From Rhizobium sp. ICMP 5592 (GTDB taxonomy: Bacteria; Pseudomonadota; Alphaproteobacteria; Rhizobiales; Rhizobiaceae): 64,000 nucleotides of DNA. The position numbers and the translations under genes were made by a program. Below are positions 52,203 to 60,401 of this stretch, piece by piece; within the stretch, counting starts at the first letter, position 1, and every line of letters starts with the position of its first letter. The notes below the pieces were generated by a model. That model had not been told where the DNA came from, ran no database searches, and worked only from the letters and a program-made list of their open reading frames with translations. The stretch spans positions 126,718 through 190,717 of the forward strand of contig NZ_QSNT01000005.1 of assembly GCF_009498525.1 (NCBI RefSeq), written 5' to 3'.

Positions 52203-53480
52203 ATGGTATCGCGAAAAACGCCAAACCATTCGAAGCCCAACGACGAGCCGGTCACGATCGACCTCAAAGCCGAGGAAACTGTGCAGGCCGCAGTTTCCGA
52301 GGACATCACCGAGCGCAACCCCAGCGAACCCGGTAGCTCATCCGCCAATGAGGTGGAAATGCCGCTGGAAGCGGAGAAGGAAACGTTGCGCGACGAGGAG
52401 GCCGGCGAGCCAGTCACGGAAACAGCCGAAGAGAAGCTCAAGGCCGAACTCGACCAGGAAGCTGAAACCTACTCCTTCCGTGGCGAGCACCCCGCCGCAC
52501 CCCAGCAGCGGCAACAAGGATCGACCTCTGGCCTGATCGCCGCCGGCATAGTCGGTGGCCTGATCTCCCTCATCTGCGTCGGCGCCATCCAATATGCCGG
52601 CCTCCTGCCCGGCGGCAGGGCGGCGAAAGACACATCTGCCGACATCGCCGCGCTCACCGCCGAAATCGATGGGCTGAAGCAAACCGTTTCCAATCTGGCC
52701 GCCGCACCCGCGGCAGCGCCTGACACGACGCTCACCGCCCGGATCGCGGCCCTTGAGACAGCAGCTACCAACAATTCGACGCTCGGCGGATCATCCGGAA
52801 CCACCAGCGGCGACGCCGATCAGAAGATCGCGGTGCTCAGCACCGAGGTCGGTCAGTTGAAGGCAAGCCTCGACCAGGCGACGCAAAGCCGGGCCACGGC
52901 CGATGCCGATGTCAGCAAGCGTCTCGACGACGCCGAGAAGAAGCTGAGCGAGCCGAGCCAGGAAAGCGCCGTCGCCCGTGCGATTGCCGCTGCTGCATTG
53001 AAAGCGGCGATCGATCGCGGCGGGCCTTTCCAGCCCGAGCTCGACACCTTCGCCAATGTCGCGCCGGACGACCCCGCCGTCGCCGATCTCAAGAATTTCG
53101 CCCAGACCGGCATCCCGTCCCGCGCCGATCTCATTCGCCAGGTTTCCAACGTCACGACCGCGATCGTCGGCTCGACACAACAGGACGATCCGAACCAGAG
53201 CTGGAGCGACCGGATGCTGTCGGGCGCCAAATCGCTGGTGCAGGTGCGCCCGGTCGGCAACGTCTCCGGCGATAGTGTCGATGCCGTTGCCGCCCGCTTC
53301 GAGGACAAGGTGAAGAATGGCGACCTGCCAGGCGCCATTACAGAGTGGAACAGTCTGCCGGATGCTGCCAAATCGGCCTCCGCCGCCTTCAAGCAGTCGC
53401 TGGAAGCCCGCATCCGCGTCGAGGATCTGGTCGGCGACGCGCTATCGAAGGCGATCGCCAACACCGGAAAACAGAGCTGA
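52203..53480 (+). CDS. Mic60/mitofilin-like inner-membrane protein (COG4223 type)
   Basis: 425 residues. An acidic, disordered N-terminus (about 1-105), one membrane helix near residues 108-132 (GLIAAGIVGGLISLICVGAIQ), an alpha-helical coiled-coil region (IAALTAEIDGLKQTVSNL and later QKIAVLSTEVGQLKAS), and a C-terminal helical domain with SVDAVAARFEDKVKNGDLPGAITEW, in part, the mitofilin-signature region. Alphaproteobacterial Mic60 proteins are encoded beside heme genes and shape inner-membrane invaginations; the hemD neighbour supports this identity. It is 79 bases after hemD. Confidence 0.85.
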   Translation: MVSRKTPNHSKPNDEPVTIDLKAEETVQAAVSEDITERNPSEPGSSSANEVEMPLEAEKETLRDEEAGEPVTETAEEKLKAELDQEAETYSFRGEHPAAPQQRQQGSTSGLIAAGIVGGLISLICVGAIQYAGLLPGGRAAKDTSADIAALTAEIDGLKQTVSNLAAAPAAAPDTTLTARIAALETAATNNSTLGGSSGTTSGDADQKIAVLSTEVGQLKASLDQATQSRATADADVSKRLDDAEKKLSEPSQESAVARAIAAAALKAAIDRGGPFQPELDTFANVAPDDPAVADLKNFAQTGIPSRADLIRQVSNVTTAIVGSTQQDDPNQSWSDRMLSGAKSLVQVRPVGNVSGDSVDAVAARFEDKVKNGDLPGAITEWNSLPDAAKSASAAFKQSLEARIRVEDLVGDALSKAIANTGKQS

Positions 53481-53495
53481 GGACGGAGCGCGAGT

Positions 53496-55094
53496 ATGAT
53501 CAGACTGCTTATCTTCGCCCTCCTCGTCCTGGTGCTCGGCTATGGCTTTTCGTGGCTCGCGGATCGCCCCGGCGATCTCTCGCTCGTCTGGGAAGGCCAG
53601 CTCTACCAGACCAAGCTGATCGTTGCCGCCGGCATCCTGATCGCGCTGGTGGCCGCCGCCATGATCGTTTGGTGGTTCATCCGGCTGATCTGGAATTCGC
53701 CGCATTCCGTCACCCGCTATTTCCGCGCCCGCAAGCGGGACCGTGGCTATCAGGCACTGTCGACGGGGCTGATCGCCGCCGGCGCTGGCAATGCGCTGCT
53801 CGCCCGCAAGATGGCGGCGCGCACGCGCGGCCTGATCCGCGCCGACCAAGAGCCGCTGATCAACCTGCTCGAGGCGCAGGCCGCGCTGATCGAAGGCAAG
53901 CATGACGAGGCGCGCCAGAAATTCGAACTGATGGCCAACGACCCGGAAACCCGGGAACTCGGCTTGCGTGGTCTCTACCTCGAAGCCAAGCGCCTTGGCG
54001 CCAATGAGGCGGCGCGGCAATATGCCGAAAAGGCCGCCGATCACGCCCCCTATCTGCCCTGGGCAGCGCAGGCGACGCTGGAATATCGCAGCCAGGCCGG
54101 GAACTGGGACGACGCGATCAAGCTTCTCGACCAACAGAAGGTCGCCCATGTCGTCGACAAGGACACCGCCAACCGCCAGCGCGCCGTGCTGTTGACCGCC
54201 CGCGCCAACGACAAGCTCGAAAGCGATCCGGCCGGCGCCCGCGACGATGCGCTCGCGGCGCTGAAGCTGGCCGCCGATTTCGTCCCCGCCGCACTGACCG
54301 CCGCCAAAGCATTGTTCCGCGAGGACAAGGTGCGCAAGGCCGCATCCGTTCTCGAACAGGTCTGGAAGGCGAAGCCGCATCCGGAGATCGGCAAGGCCTA
54401 TGTCCGCGCCCGCAGCGGCGACAGCGTCACCGACCGCCTGAAGCGCGCCGAGCGGCTGGAAGCGATCCGCCCGAACAATGTCGAGGCGCTGCTCGTTACC
54501 GCGAAGGCGGCGCTCGATGCCCACGACTTCGCCAAGGCCCGCGCCAAGGCCGAGGCTGCCGCCCGCATCGACGCCCGCGAGGGCGCCTTCCTGCTGTTGG
54601 CCGATATCGAGGAGGCCGAGACCGGCGATCAGGGCCGTGTCCGCCACTGGATGGCGCAGGCGCTGCGCGCGCCTCGCGATCCGGCCTGGGTAGCCGACGG
54701 CTTCGTCTCCGACAAATGGTTGCCGCTATCGCCCATCACCGGCCGGCTCGATGCCTTCGAGTGGAAAGCGCCCTTCGGCCAGATCGAGGGACCACTGGAA
54801 GAAGGCACCACCGTTTCGGTCGACGCCGCGCTGAAGTCGTTGCCGCCGATGCGCGAGGCGGCTCCCGCAACCGCTGCGGCAAAAACGCCTTCACCAATAG
54901 TTGCATCGCCGGCTGTCCGCACCTCTGTTATAGAACTGGAACCAATCGCGGCGAAGCCGGCAACCGCCACCGCCGCAATCGAACCGGCGAAGGAGCCGGA
55001 ACCAAGGCCCTTTTTCGGCGGTGCGCCGGATGATCCGGGTGTGAAAAATCGAGAACTTGAACCGGACCCCAAGACACGGCTCAAGTTGTTCTAG
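53496..55094 (+). CDS. HemY N-terminal-domain / TPR membrane protein
   Basis: 532 residues. Two N-terminal membrane helices (about 2-20 and 41-64), then the HemY_N region with YFRARKRDRGYQALSTGLIAAGAGNALLARKMA (in part), and a series of TPR-like helices to about residue 400. The C-terminal tail is proline/alanine-rich and disordered. This protein usually follows the Mic60-like gene in rhizobia; its role in heme synthesis is not established despite the name. The final codons and stop (KLF, TAG) lie within one copy of a direct repeat that borders a palindromic element. Confidence 0.88.
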   Translation: MIRLLIFALLVLVLGYGFSWLADRPGDLSLVWEGQLYQTKLIVAAGILIALVAAAMIVWWFIRLIWNSPHSVTRYFRARKRDRGYQALSTGLIAAGAGNALLARKMAARTRGLIRADQEPLINLLEAQAALIEGKHDEARQKFELMANDPETRELGLRGLYLEAKRLGANEAARQYAEKAADHAPYLPWAAQATLEYRSQAGNWDDAIKLLDQQKVAHVVDKDTANRQRAVLLTARANDKLESDPAGARDDALAALKLAADFVPAALTAAKALFREDKVRKAASVLEQVWKAKPHPEIGKAYVRARSGDSVTDRLKRAERLEAIRPNNVEALLVTAKAALDAHDFAKARAKAEAAARIDAREGAFLLLADIEEAETGDQGRVRHWMAQALRAPRDPAWVADGFVSDKWLPLSPITGRLDAFEWKAPFGQIEGPLEEGTTVSVDAALKSLPPMREAAPATAAAKTPSPIVASPAVRTSVIELEPIAAKPATATAAIEPAKEPEPRPFFGGAPDDPGVKNRELEPDPKTRLKLF

Positions 55095-55154
55095 GGCATG
55101 ATCCTGGGAAGCGCCTGGCGCTTTCCGGAGAGGATCGTGCTCAAGTCGCTCTAA
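55080..55154. repeat. Palindromic intergenic element with flanking direct repeats
   Basis: Direct repeats CTCAAGTTGTTCTAG (55080-55094) and CTCAAGTCGCTCTAA (55140-55154) match at 12 of 15 positions. Between them GGCATGATCC pairs with GGATCGTGC and GGAAGCGCC with GGCGCTTTCC, one T bulged. The structure resembles RIME-type elements of Rhizobium. The left repeat includes the stop codon of the HemY-like gene. Confidence 0.55.
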
Positions 55155-55166
55155 GAATGGAATCGA

Positions 55167-55652
55167 ATGTTTGAACGCTTTCAGGAATTTTTCCATAGCC
55201 TGACGAAAGACCACTCCAGATCCGGTTTTGCCCCCGACGACCCGCGCATCGCGGTGGCGGCTCTGTGCTTCCAGGTGATGGAAGCGGACGGCAAGATCGA
55301 GGACAGCGAAAAGAAGCGGCTGCGCAAGCTTTTGAAGAGCCAGTACGGCCTCGACGGCCGCCAACTCGACGCGCTGATCGCCGCCGCCCAGGAAGCCGAG
55401 AGCGAGGCGGTCGATTATTATCGCTTCACCTCCGACCTGAAGCGTCATCTCAATAGCGAGCAGCGCCTCGAACTCCTCGGCATCCTCTGGGACATCGTCT
55501 ACGCCGATGGCGAGCGCAGCGAGATGGAGGATCATGCGATCTGGCGGATCGCCGACCTCATGGGCATCTCCGATCGAGAGCGCGTCATCAAGCGCCAGGA
55601 GGCCGCCGCTCGCGCGCCGGGCCACGCGATGGAGGCTGGCGATGATGATTGA
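55167..55652 (+). CDS. TerB-family protein
   Basis: 161 residues, all alpha-helical. The TerB hallmarks are two acidic turns: VMEADGKIEDSEKKRL near residue 38 and IVYADGERSEMEDHAI near residue 112, which resemble metal-binding EF-like sites in this family. Despite the tellurite name no ter operon is present, and small stand-alone TerB proteins have no settled function. Its last 11 bases overlap the start of the glutamine amidotransferase, so the two are translationally coupled. Confidence 0.88.
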   Translation: MFERFQEFFHSLTKDHSRSGFAPDDPRIAVAALCFQVMEADGKIEDSEKKRLRKLLKSQYGLDGRQLDALIAAAQEAESEAVDYYRFTSDLKRHLNSEQRLELLGILWDIVYADGERSEMEDHAIWRIADLMGISDRERVIKRQEAAARAPGHAMEAGDDD

Positions 55653-56379
55653 GGCGCCTCGGCGCGGCAAGCATCGCCGCCCCGTGCTGATCGTATTGCA
55701 CCAGGAGCGCTCCAGCCCCGGCCGCGTCGGTCAGATGCTTCTTGAAAAAGGTTATGATCTCGATGTCCGCCGCCCCGTGCTCGGCGACGGATTGCCGGCG
55801 ACGCTGGAAGGCCATGCCGGCGCGGTGGTCTTCGGCGGGCCAATGAGCGCCAACGATCCCGACGATTTCGTCAAGGCGGAGATCGACTGGCTCGACGTGC
55901 CGCTGAAGGAAAACCGCCCCTATCTCGGCATCTGTCTCGGCGCGCAGATGCTTGCCCGCCATCTCGGCGCCAAGGTGAAGGCACGCGATGACGGCAAGAC
56001 CGAAATCGGCTGGTATCCGTTGCAGCCGACCGAACGGGGCCGGCTTCTGATGCGCCGCTGGCCGCAAATGGTCTATCACTTCCACCGCGAAGGCTTCGAC
56101 CTGCCCCACGGCGCCGAGCTGCTGGCAACCGGCGAGACCTATCCCAACCAGGCTTACCGTTACGGCGCCAACGCCTGGGGCCTGCAGTTCCACGCCGAAC
56201 TCACCCGCGCCATGATGCAGCGCTGGGTCGTGCACGGCGAGCACCGCTTCTGCATGCCGAACGCCCAGCAGGGCCGCGAGCATCTGGAAGGCCGCATGAT
56301 CTTCGATCCACCGCTGAGAGCCTGGCTCTCCGAATTCCTCGACATGGTGTTCGAGGGCAAGCAGGCAATGGCGGCTTGA
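55642..56379 (+). CDS. Class I glutamine amidotransferase, stand-alone
   Basis: 245 residues from the ATG at 55642, supported by GGAGG at 55631-55635. The triad is complete: Cys98 in LGICLGAQM, His184 and Glu186 in QFHAE. VFGGPMSANDP forms the oxyanion side. Domains of this type release ammonia from glutamine or hydrolyse gamma-glutamyl compounds; no synthetase partner is adjacent. It resembles proteins annotated as GMP-synthase-like glutamine amidotransferase. The C-terminal 45 residues extend beyond the core. Confidence 0.9.
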   Translation: MMIEAPRRGKHRRPVLIVLHQERSSPGRVGQMLLEKGYDLDVRRPVLGDGLPATLEGHAGAVVFGGPMSANDPDDFVKAEIDWLDVPLKENRPYLGICLGAQMLARHLGAKVKARDDGKTEIGWYPLQPTERGRLLMRRWPQMVYHFHREGFDLPHGAELLATGETYPNQAYRYGANAWGLQFHAELTRAMMQRWVVHGEHRFCMPNAQQGREHLEGRMIFDPPLRAWLSEFLDMVFEGKQAMAA

Positions 56380-56392
56380 GCCGCCCGATAGT

Positions 56393-57013
56393 TCAGCCCG
56401 CCTCCAACATCAACAAATATCTGCTGATCGCTTGACGCACGGACGCAGCATAGAGGCTTAACCGTTCGCGATCAGCGGCCAGATCATCCCGCACGGCTCT
56501 CGGGATCTCCAGCTGAACGCCCGCATTCCGCTTGCCGCGATTGCAGATGTTGCCGGCCGCCCTGCCGGCGAGAGGCTCCCCCTTCACCCTCGTCACCGCC
56601 CTGAACCCGCCCTCGCGCAGTGCCTGCACGATCAGGTCGCGAAGAGCCACATCAAGACCACCGACCCAGGACGTTTCCGGATCATCTCCATCCATGCGGC
56701 CGTGAATGACGACGACAATCGAGGATGTGGCTAACAGCGAACGCGCCTTTGGCTCATCGAAATTTTCCGAGGTGATGTGCAACTCATGATGCGCCCTATC
56801 CGCTCCAAGCCCCTCAAAGCAGTAGGCGGAAAAGATATCGGAAGCTATTTCCAGCGCAACATCCGACGTCGTGGGTTCGATGAAGCCTGCGTGGGGAGCG
56901 ATGATTGCGACCGGCGACAATCGGTCTTCGATACGGATGCGATAGTCGACGCCCTCGACTTCATGCTCTTGAAGCATCGGGAACGAGGCGTATCGATCCG
57001 GCTGTCTTGCCAT
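56393..57013 (-). CDS. Poly-gamma-glutamate hydrolase-like zinc peptidase (PF05908 type)
   Basis: 206 residues from the ATG at 57013, preceded by GAGGGG. The proposed metal site is present: His41 and Glu46 in APHAGFIEPTT, His79 in HITSENFDEP, and His104 in VVIHGRMDGD; AAGNICNRGKRNAGVQLEIPR (in part) completes the family pattern. The family contains Bacillus phage PghP and YjqB, which cleave poly-gamma-glutamate. No capsule genes or phage genes are nearby. It follows the MFS gene by eight bases. No signal peptide is visible, so the protein would act in the cytosol unless exported otherwise. Confidence 0.82.
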   Translation of the reverse strand: MARQPDRYASFPMLQEHEVEGVDYRIRIEDRLSPVAIIAPHAGFIEPTTSDVALEIASDIFSAYCFEGLGADRAHHELHITSENFDEPKARSLLATSSIVVVIHGRMDGDDPETSWVGGLDVALRDLIVQALREGGFRAVTRVKGEPLAGRAAGNICNRGKRNAGVQLEIPRAVRDDLAADRERLSLYAASVRQAISRYLLMLEAG

Positions 57014-57021
57014 CCTACCCC

Positions 57022-58278
57022 TCACGCCACCTGCGGTTCGCCCTCGCGGTCCGGTGCGTTCAAACTGTCGATCTTGCGCAATTGCGGGAAGCCCGTCGCC
57101 CAGATGATCGCAACCGCCAGCGTGCCGATGCCGCCGATAACGACAGCGGGGATGGCGCCGAAATAACTGGCCATGGTGCCGGCGCGGAATTCGCCGAGCT
57201 CGTTCGAGGCACCAACGAACACCATATTGACGGCATTGACGCGGCCGCGCACATGATCCGGCGTCCAGAGCGTGATCAGGGTTTCGCGGACATAGACCGA
57301 GATCAGATCTGACGCGCCCATGATCGCAAGGGCTGTGATCGATAGCCACGGCGTATGCGAGATGCCGAAGATCAGCGTTCCCAGACCGAACATGCCGACG
57401 CCAACGAACATGCAGAGCCCGGCCCGATGCCGGATGGGATAGGTCGCCAGGAACAGGCCCATGGCGATGGCGCCGAAGCTCGGTGCTGCGCGCAGGAGGC
57501 CGAGCCCCCAGGGGCCAAGCGTCAGAATATCGCGGGCAAAGATCGGCATCAGCGCCACGGCGCCACCAAGCAGCACGGCGAAAAGATCAAGCGAGACCGC
57601 GCCGAGCACGATCTTCTCCGACCAGATGAACCGGAAGCCGGCAAGGATCTCACTCAGGCTCTTCGATTGATGGGCAACGCGCTGCTGCGGCTTCGGAATG
57701 AGAAAGGTGAGCACGGAACCGGCCGCGAAGAACAGGACGGCGACACCATAGGAAACGCTCGGGCCGATACCATAAAGCAGGCCACCGGCGACCGGGCCAA
57801 GGATGGCGGCGGCGTCCCAGGACATGGAGTTCCAGGTTATCGCATTCGACAGATCCGCAGGCGGAATGAGATTGGGAGCGAGTGACTGCGTCGCCGGCGT
57901 CATGAACGCGCGTTCGATGCCGAAGACCGTGAGAATCAGGAAGACCAGCCATGGCTTAAAAGCGTCGGTAACGGTCAGAAACAGCAGCGCACTCGTGCAG
58001 ATCGTCCCGACGAGAATGCAGATGGCGGCGATCATGCGCCTGTTGTAACGGTCGGCCACCGTGCCGGTCACCAGGATCAGCAGCAGTGACGGCAGGAACT
58101 GCACCAGGCCGATCAGGCCGAGATAGATCGGCTTGCCGGTATGCTCGTACATCTGCCAGCCGACGGAAACGCTGACGACCTGCGTGGCAAAGCCGGTTAG
58201 AAAACGGGCAAAGAAGAAATAGGTGTAGGCGATATGCCGGAACGCGGCAAATCTGTCTCCGCTGGCAACCAACGACAT
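57022..58278 (-). CDS. MFS transporter (MFS_3/EntS-like)
   Basis: 418 residues from the ATG at 58278; an in-frame ATG at 58338 would add 20 hydrophilic residues. Twelve membrane helices can be followed. TGTVADRYNRRMI is the loop 2-3 signature, and FGIERAFMTPATQSLAPNLI is typical of the enterobactin-exporter-like branch. Substrate unknown, probably efflux. It is divergent from yggT and shares an operon with the poly-gamma-glutamate-hydrolase-like gene. Confidence 0.9.
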   Translation of the reverse strand: MSLVASGDRFAAFRHIAYTYFFFARFLTGFATQVVSVSVGWQMYEHTGKPIYLGLIGLVQFLPSLLLILVTGTVADRYNRRMIAAICILVGTICTSALLFLTVTDAFKPWLVFLILTVFGIERAFMTPATQSLAPNLIPPADLSNAITWNSMSWDAAAILGPVAGGLLYGIGPSVSYGVAVLFFAAGSVLTFLIPKPQQRVAHQSKSLSEILAGFRFIWSEKIVLGAVSLDLFAVLLGGAVALMPIFARDILTLGPWGLGLLRAAPSFGAIAMGLFLATYPIRHRAGLCMFVGVGMFGLGTLIFGISHTPWLSITALAIMGASDLISVYVRETLITLWTPDHVRGRVNAVNMVFVGASNELGEFRAGTMASYFGAIPAVVIGGIGTLAVAIIWATGFPQLRKIDSLNAPDREGEPQVA

Positions 58279-58421
58279 ATGTGAGGCTTTCCGACCGGAG
58301 CAACGGTGCGCAACGCGCCGGCTCGGCCTGTTAGGCATGATTCAGCCTGTGTCAAAGCATGGGGCTTGCTCGTTAAGTCGCCAATGTCTACATGTCTGTC
58401 AACCACGAAATGGAGACGGAC

Positions 58422-58715
58422 ATGCTCGCCTTATTTCAAACCATTGATCTGGCTTTGAATCTTTATACCTGGGTGCTGATCGCCAGCGCCATCTTCTCTT
58501 GGCTCTATGCTTTCAACGTCATCAACTCGAGCAATCAGTTCGTCAATTCGGTCGGAAGCTTTCTCTATGCGGTCACCGAGCCAGCGCTGCGCCCGATCCG
58601 TCGCGTGCTGCCCAATCTCGGCGGCATCGACATTTCGCCGATCATCCTGCTTCTGCTCATCTTCTTCGTCCGCTCGCTGATGTGGAACTCGCTGTATCCG
58701 ATCTTCGCTCGGTGA
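58422..58715 (+). CDS. YggT-family membrane protein
   Basis: 97 residues from the ATG at 58422, with GGAG six bases upstream. Two membrane helices (about 4-30 and 62-90) bracket the signature AVTEPALRPIRRVLPNLGGIDISPI. YggT proteins are linked to membrane-protein or osmotic homeostasis in bacteria and division in plastids (YlmG). The stop overlaps the next start in GTGA (58712-58715). Confidence 0.93.
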   Translation: MLALFQTIDLALNLYTWVLIASAIFSWLYAFNVINSSNQFVNSVGSFLYAVTEPALRPIRRVLPNLGGIDISPIILLLLIFFVRSLMWNSLYPIFAR

Positions 58716-59026
58716 GCTGCGCCTGGCAGGCTTTTGCCGATCATGTGAGATTATCGGTCCGGCTCACGCCCAATGGCGGGCGTGATGCCGTCGACGGCAT
58801 CGAGACCGGCGCCGATGGCGAAGCCTATCTGAAGGCCCGCGTTTCCGCCGTACCGGAAAAGGGCAAGGCCAACAAAGCGCTGATCGCGCTGCTGGCCAAG
58901 AGCCTCGGCATCCCGAAATCCTCGCTCAGCCTGATCTCCGGCGACACCGCACGTAAAAAAATCCTCCGGATCGATGGCGACCCAGAGGATTTGATAGGCA
59001 GGCTGAAAGCTATAATGAAGAACTGA
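58712..59026 (+). CDS. DUF167-family protein (YggU-like)
   Basis: 104 residues from the GTG at 58712, which overlaps the yggT stop by four bases. LSVRLTPNGGRDAVDG, YLKARVSAVPEKGKANKALIALLAK (in part) and SLISGDTARKKILRI are the DUF167 hallmarks. The yggT-yggU pairing is conserved widely, but the biochemical role is unknown. Its stop abuts the ppa stop with no gap, on the opposite strand. Confidence 0.94.
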   Translation: MSCAWQAFADHVRLSVRLTPNGGRDAVDGIETGADGEAYLKARVSAVPEKGKANKALIALLAKSLGIPKSSLSLISGDTARKKILRIDGDPEDLIGRLKAIMKN

Positions 59027-59563
59027 TCAGGCCTTCGCCTTCTTGGCGCGCTCGATGGCTTCAAGAATAAGCTCACCAGCTTCCTTGGAGCCGCCCCAGC
59101 CGTAGATCTTCACCCACTTGCCGGGTTCCAGATCCTTGTAGTGCGCGAAGAAATGCTCGATCTGCTTCAGCGTGATCTCCGGCAGGTCGGTGTGTTCCTT
59201 GACCTTCTCGTAGCGCAGCGTCAGCTTCGGCGAAGGAACGGCAATGATCTTTTCGTCCTTGCCGGAATTGTCTTCCATCTTCAGCACGCCGATCGGGCGG
59301 ACATTGATGACGCAGCCCGGCACCAGCGGACGGGTGCTGGCGATCAGCACGTCGATCGGGTCGCCGTCTTCGGAAAGCGTATGGGGAACGAAGCCGTAAT
59401 TGCCCGGATAGGTCATCGGCGTGTAGAGGAAACGGTCGACGACCAGCGTGCCAGCCTCCTTGTCCATTTCATACTTGATCGGGTGACCGCCGACCGGAAC
59501 TTCAACGATGACGTTGACGTCTTCGGGCGGGTTCTTACCAATGGAAATCGCGTCGATACGCAT
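59027..59563 (-). CDS. ppa: Inorganic pyrophosphatase (family I)
   Basis: 178 residues. The Mg-binding signature is in EDGDPIDVLI, with the conserved Glu, Lys and Tyr residues of family I (IKYEMDKEAG, YPGNYGFVPHT). It hydrolyses pyrophosphate to phosphate and pulls biosynthetic reactions forward. Convergent with the DUF167 gene; it probably has its own promoter in the 126 bases before the GNAT gene. Confidence 0.97.
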   Translation of the reverse strand: MRIDAISIGKNPPEDVNVIVEVPVGGHPIKYEMDKEAGTLVVDRFLYTPMTYPGNYGFVPHTLSEDGDPIDVLIASTRPLVPGCVINVRPIGVLKMEDNSGKDEKIIAVPSPKLTLRYEKVKEHTDLPEITLKQIEHFFAHYKDLEPGKWVKIYGWGGSKEAGELILEAIERAKKAKA

Positions 59564-59689
59564 GCGTGTCCCCTAAATATTCAGGATGGTTGCCGCAAGC
59601 CAGATAATCGGAATCATTCCGCAACGCAACAATGCATTGGTAGAGTACGGGATTTTATCGGGGATCGCAGCCGGCACGATGCGGCACTC

Positions 59690-60196
59690 TCAAGGCCAGA
59701 CGAAGCCGATCTTCTTGATCTGCTTGCTGTCGAAGGTCTCGACGCCCTCGCAGAAATCGGCGCCACCCTGGCCGCGATAGAAACGATCGGCATTCTCGTT
59801 TTCTTCAAGGCACCAGACGACGAGACCCTTGCAGCCGAGCGACTTCAACAGCCGACGCGCCTCGCCGAACAACAGCCGGCCGAGACCGATGCCCTGATAT
59901 TCCGGACGAAGATAGAGCTCGTAGATCTCGCCTTCCTGCGGCAGCGCGCGGGCGCGGTTGAGGCCGAGCGTGGCATAGCCGGCAATCTCACCGGCAACAT
60001 CGAGAACCAGAAGCGTGGCCGGACCGCTGGTCGCCTTGCGCCACCAGCTTTCGCCGCGACGCTCGATCATCTGGCTCAGCGCGCGATGCGGAATGATGCC
60101 GGAATAGGTGTACTGCCACGACTGGCGGTGCACCTCCGAAATGGCTCGGGCATCATGCGGTTCTGCCCGCCGAACATCAATCGACAACGTCTTCAT
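59690..60196 (-). CDS. GNAT-family N-acetyltransferase
   Basis: 168 residues. Motif A of the family is clear: EIYELYLRPEYQGIGLGRLLF, in part, with the Q-x-x-G-x-G acetyl-CoA loop; motif B is LVVWCLEENENADRFYRGQGG. Substrate unknown; many such proteins are annotated RimI-like, without proof. A possible CtrA site lies about 100 bases upstream. Confidence 0.9.
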   Translation of the reverse strand: MKTLSIDVRRAEPHDARAISEVHRQSWQYTYSGIIPHRALSQMIERRGESWWRKATSGPATLLVLDVAGEIAGYATLGLNRARALPQEGEIYELYLRPEYQGIGLGRLLFGEARRLLKSLGCKGLVVWCLEENENADRFYRGQGGADFCEGVETFDSKQIKKIGFVWP

Positions 60197-60293
60197 AACG
60201 TTTACTCTGGTCTCGCCAGCCCAAATTAACCATCCTCATTTACGAAGACGGCCGACTTGCCCACAGCCTTTATCCGTGGACGACTGCTGAAAA

Positions 60294-60308
60294 TTAACGC
60301 CTTTTTAA
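60294..60308. promoter_or_regulatory. Candidate CtrA box
   Basis: TTAA (60294-60297), seven bases, TTAA (60305-60308) followed by C: the full CtrA consensus of alphaproteobacteria. It lies upstream of the GNAT gene and beyond the typA terminator. CtrA is the cell-cycle master regulator in this order. A single match in an AT-rich gap may be chance. Confidence 0.4.
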
Positions 60309-60340
60309 CCTTTGCCACAAGGGTCCAAAAATCGAACACA

Positions 60341-60372
60341 CAAAATAAAACCCCGGCACAATGGCCGGGGTT
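60341..60372 (-). terminator. Intrinsic terminator of typA
   Basis: CCCCGGC (60351-60357) and GCCGGGG (60364-60370), extended by AA/TT, form a 9-bp stem with a six-base loop. On the minus strand it runs into TTTTATTTTG. It lies 30 bases past the typA stop. Confidence 0.9.
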
Positions 60373-60401
60373 GAGTGGTTCGAAGCGATACAGGCCGTCC
60401 G

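Noticed and set aside
55167..55652. Tellurite-resistance system
   Set aside because: Only a stand-alone TerB-type protein is present; no terC, terD or terZ partners are in the window.
56393..57349. Longer 318-residue form of the poly-gamma-glutamate-hydrolase-like protein
   Set aside because: The extra 112 N-terminal residues overlap the end of the MFS gene and are Arg/His-rich noise. The ATG at 57013 has GAGGGG directly upstream.
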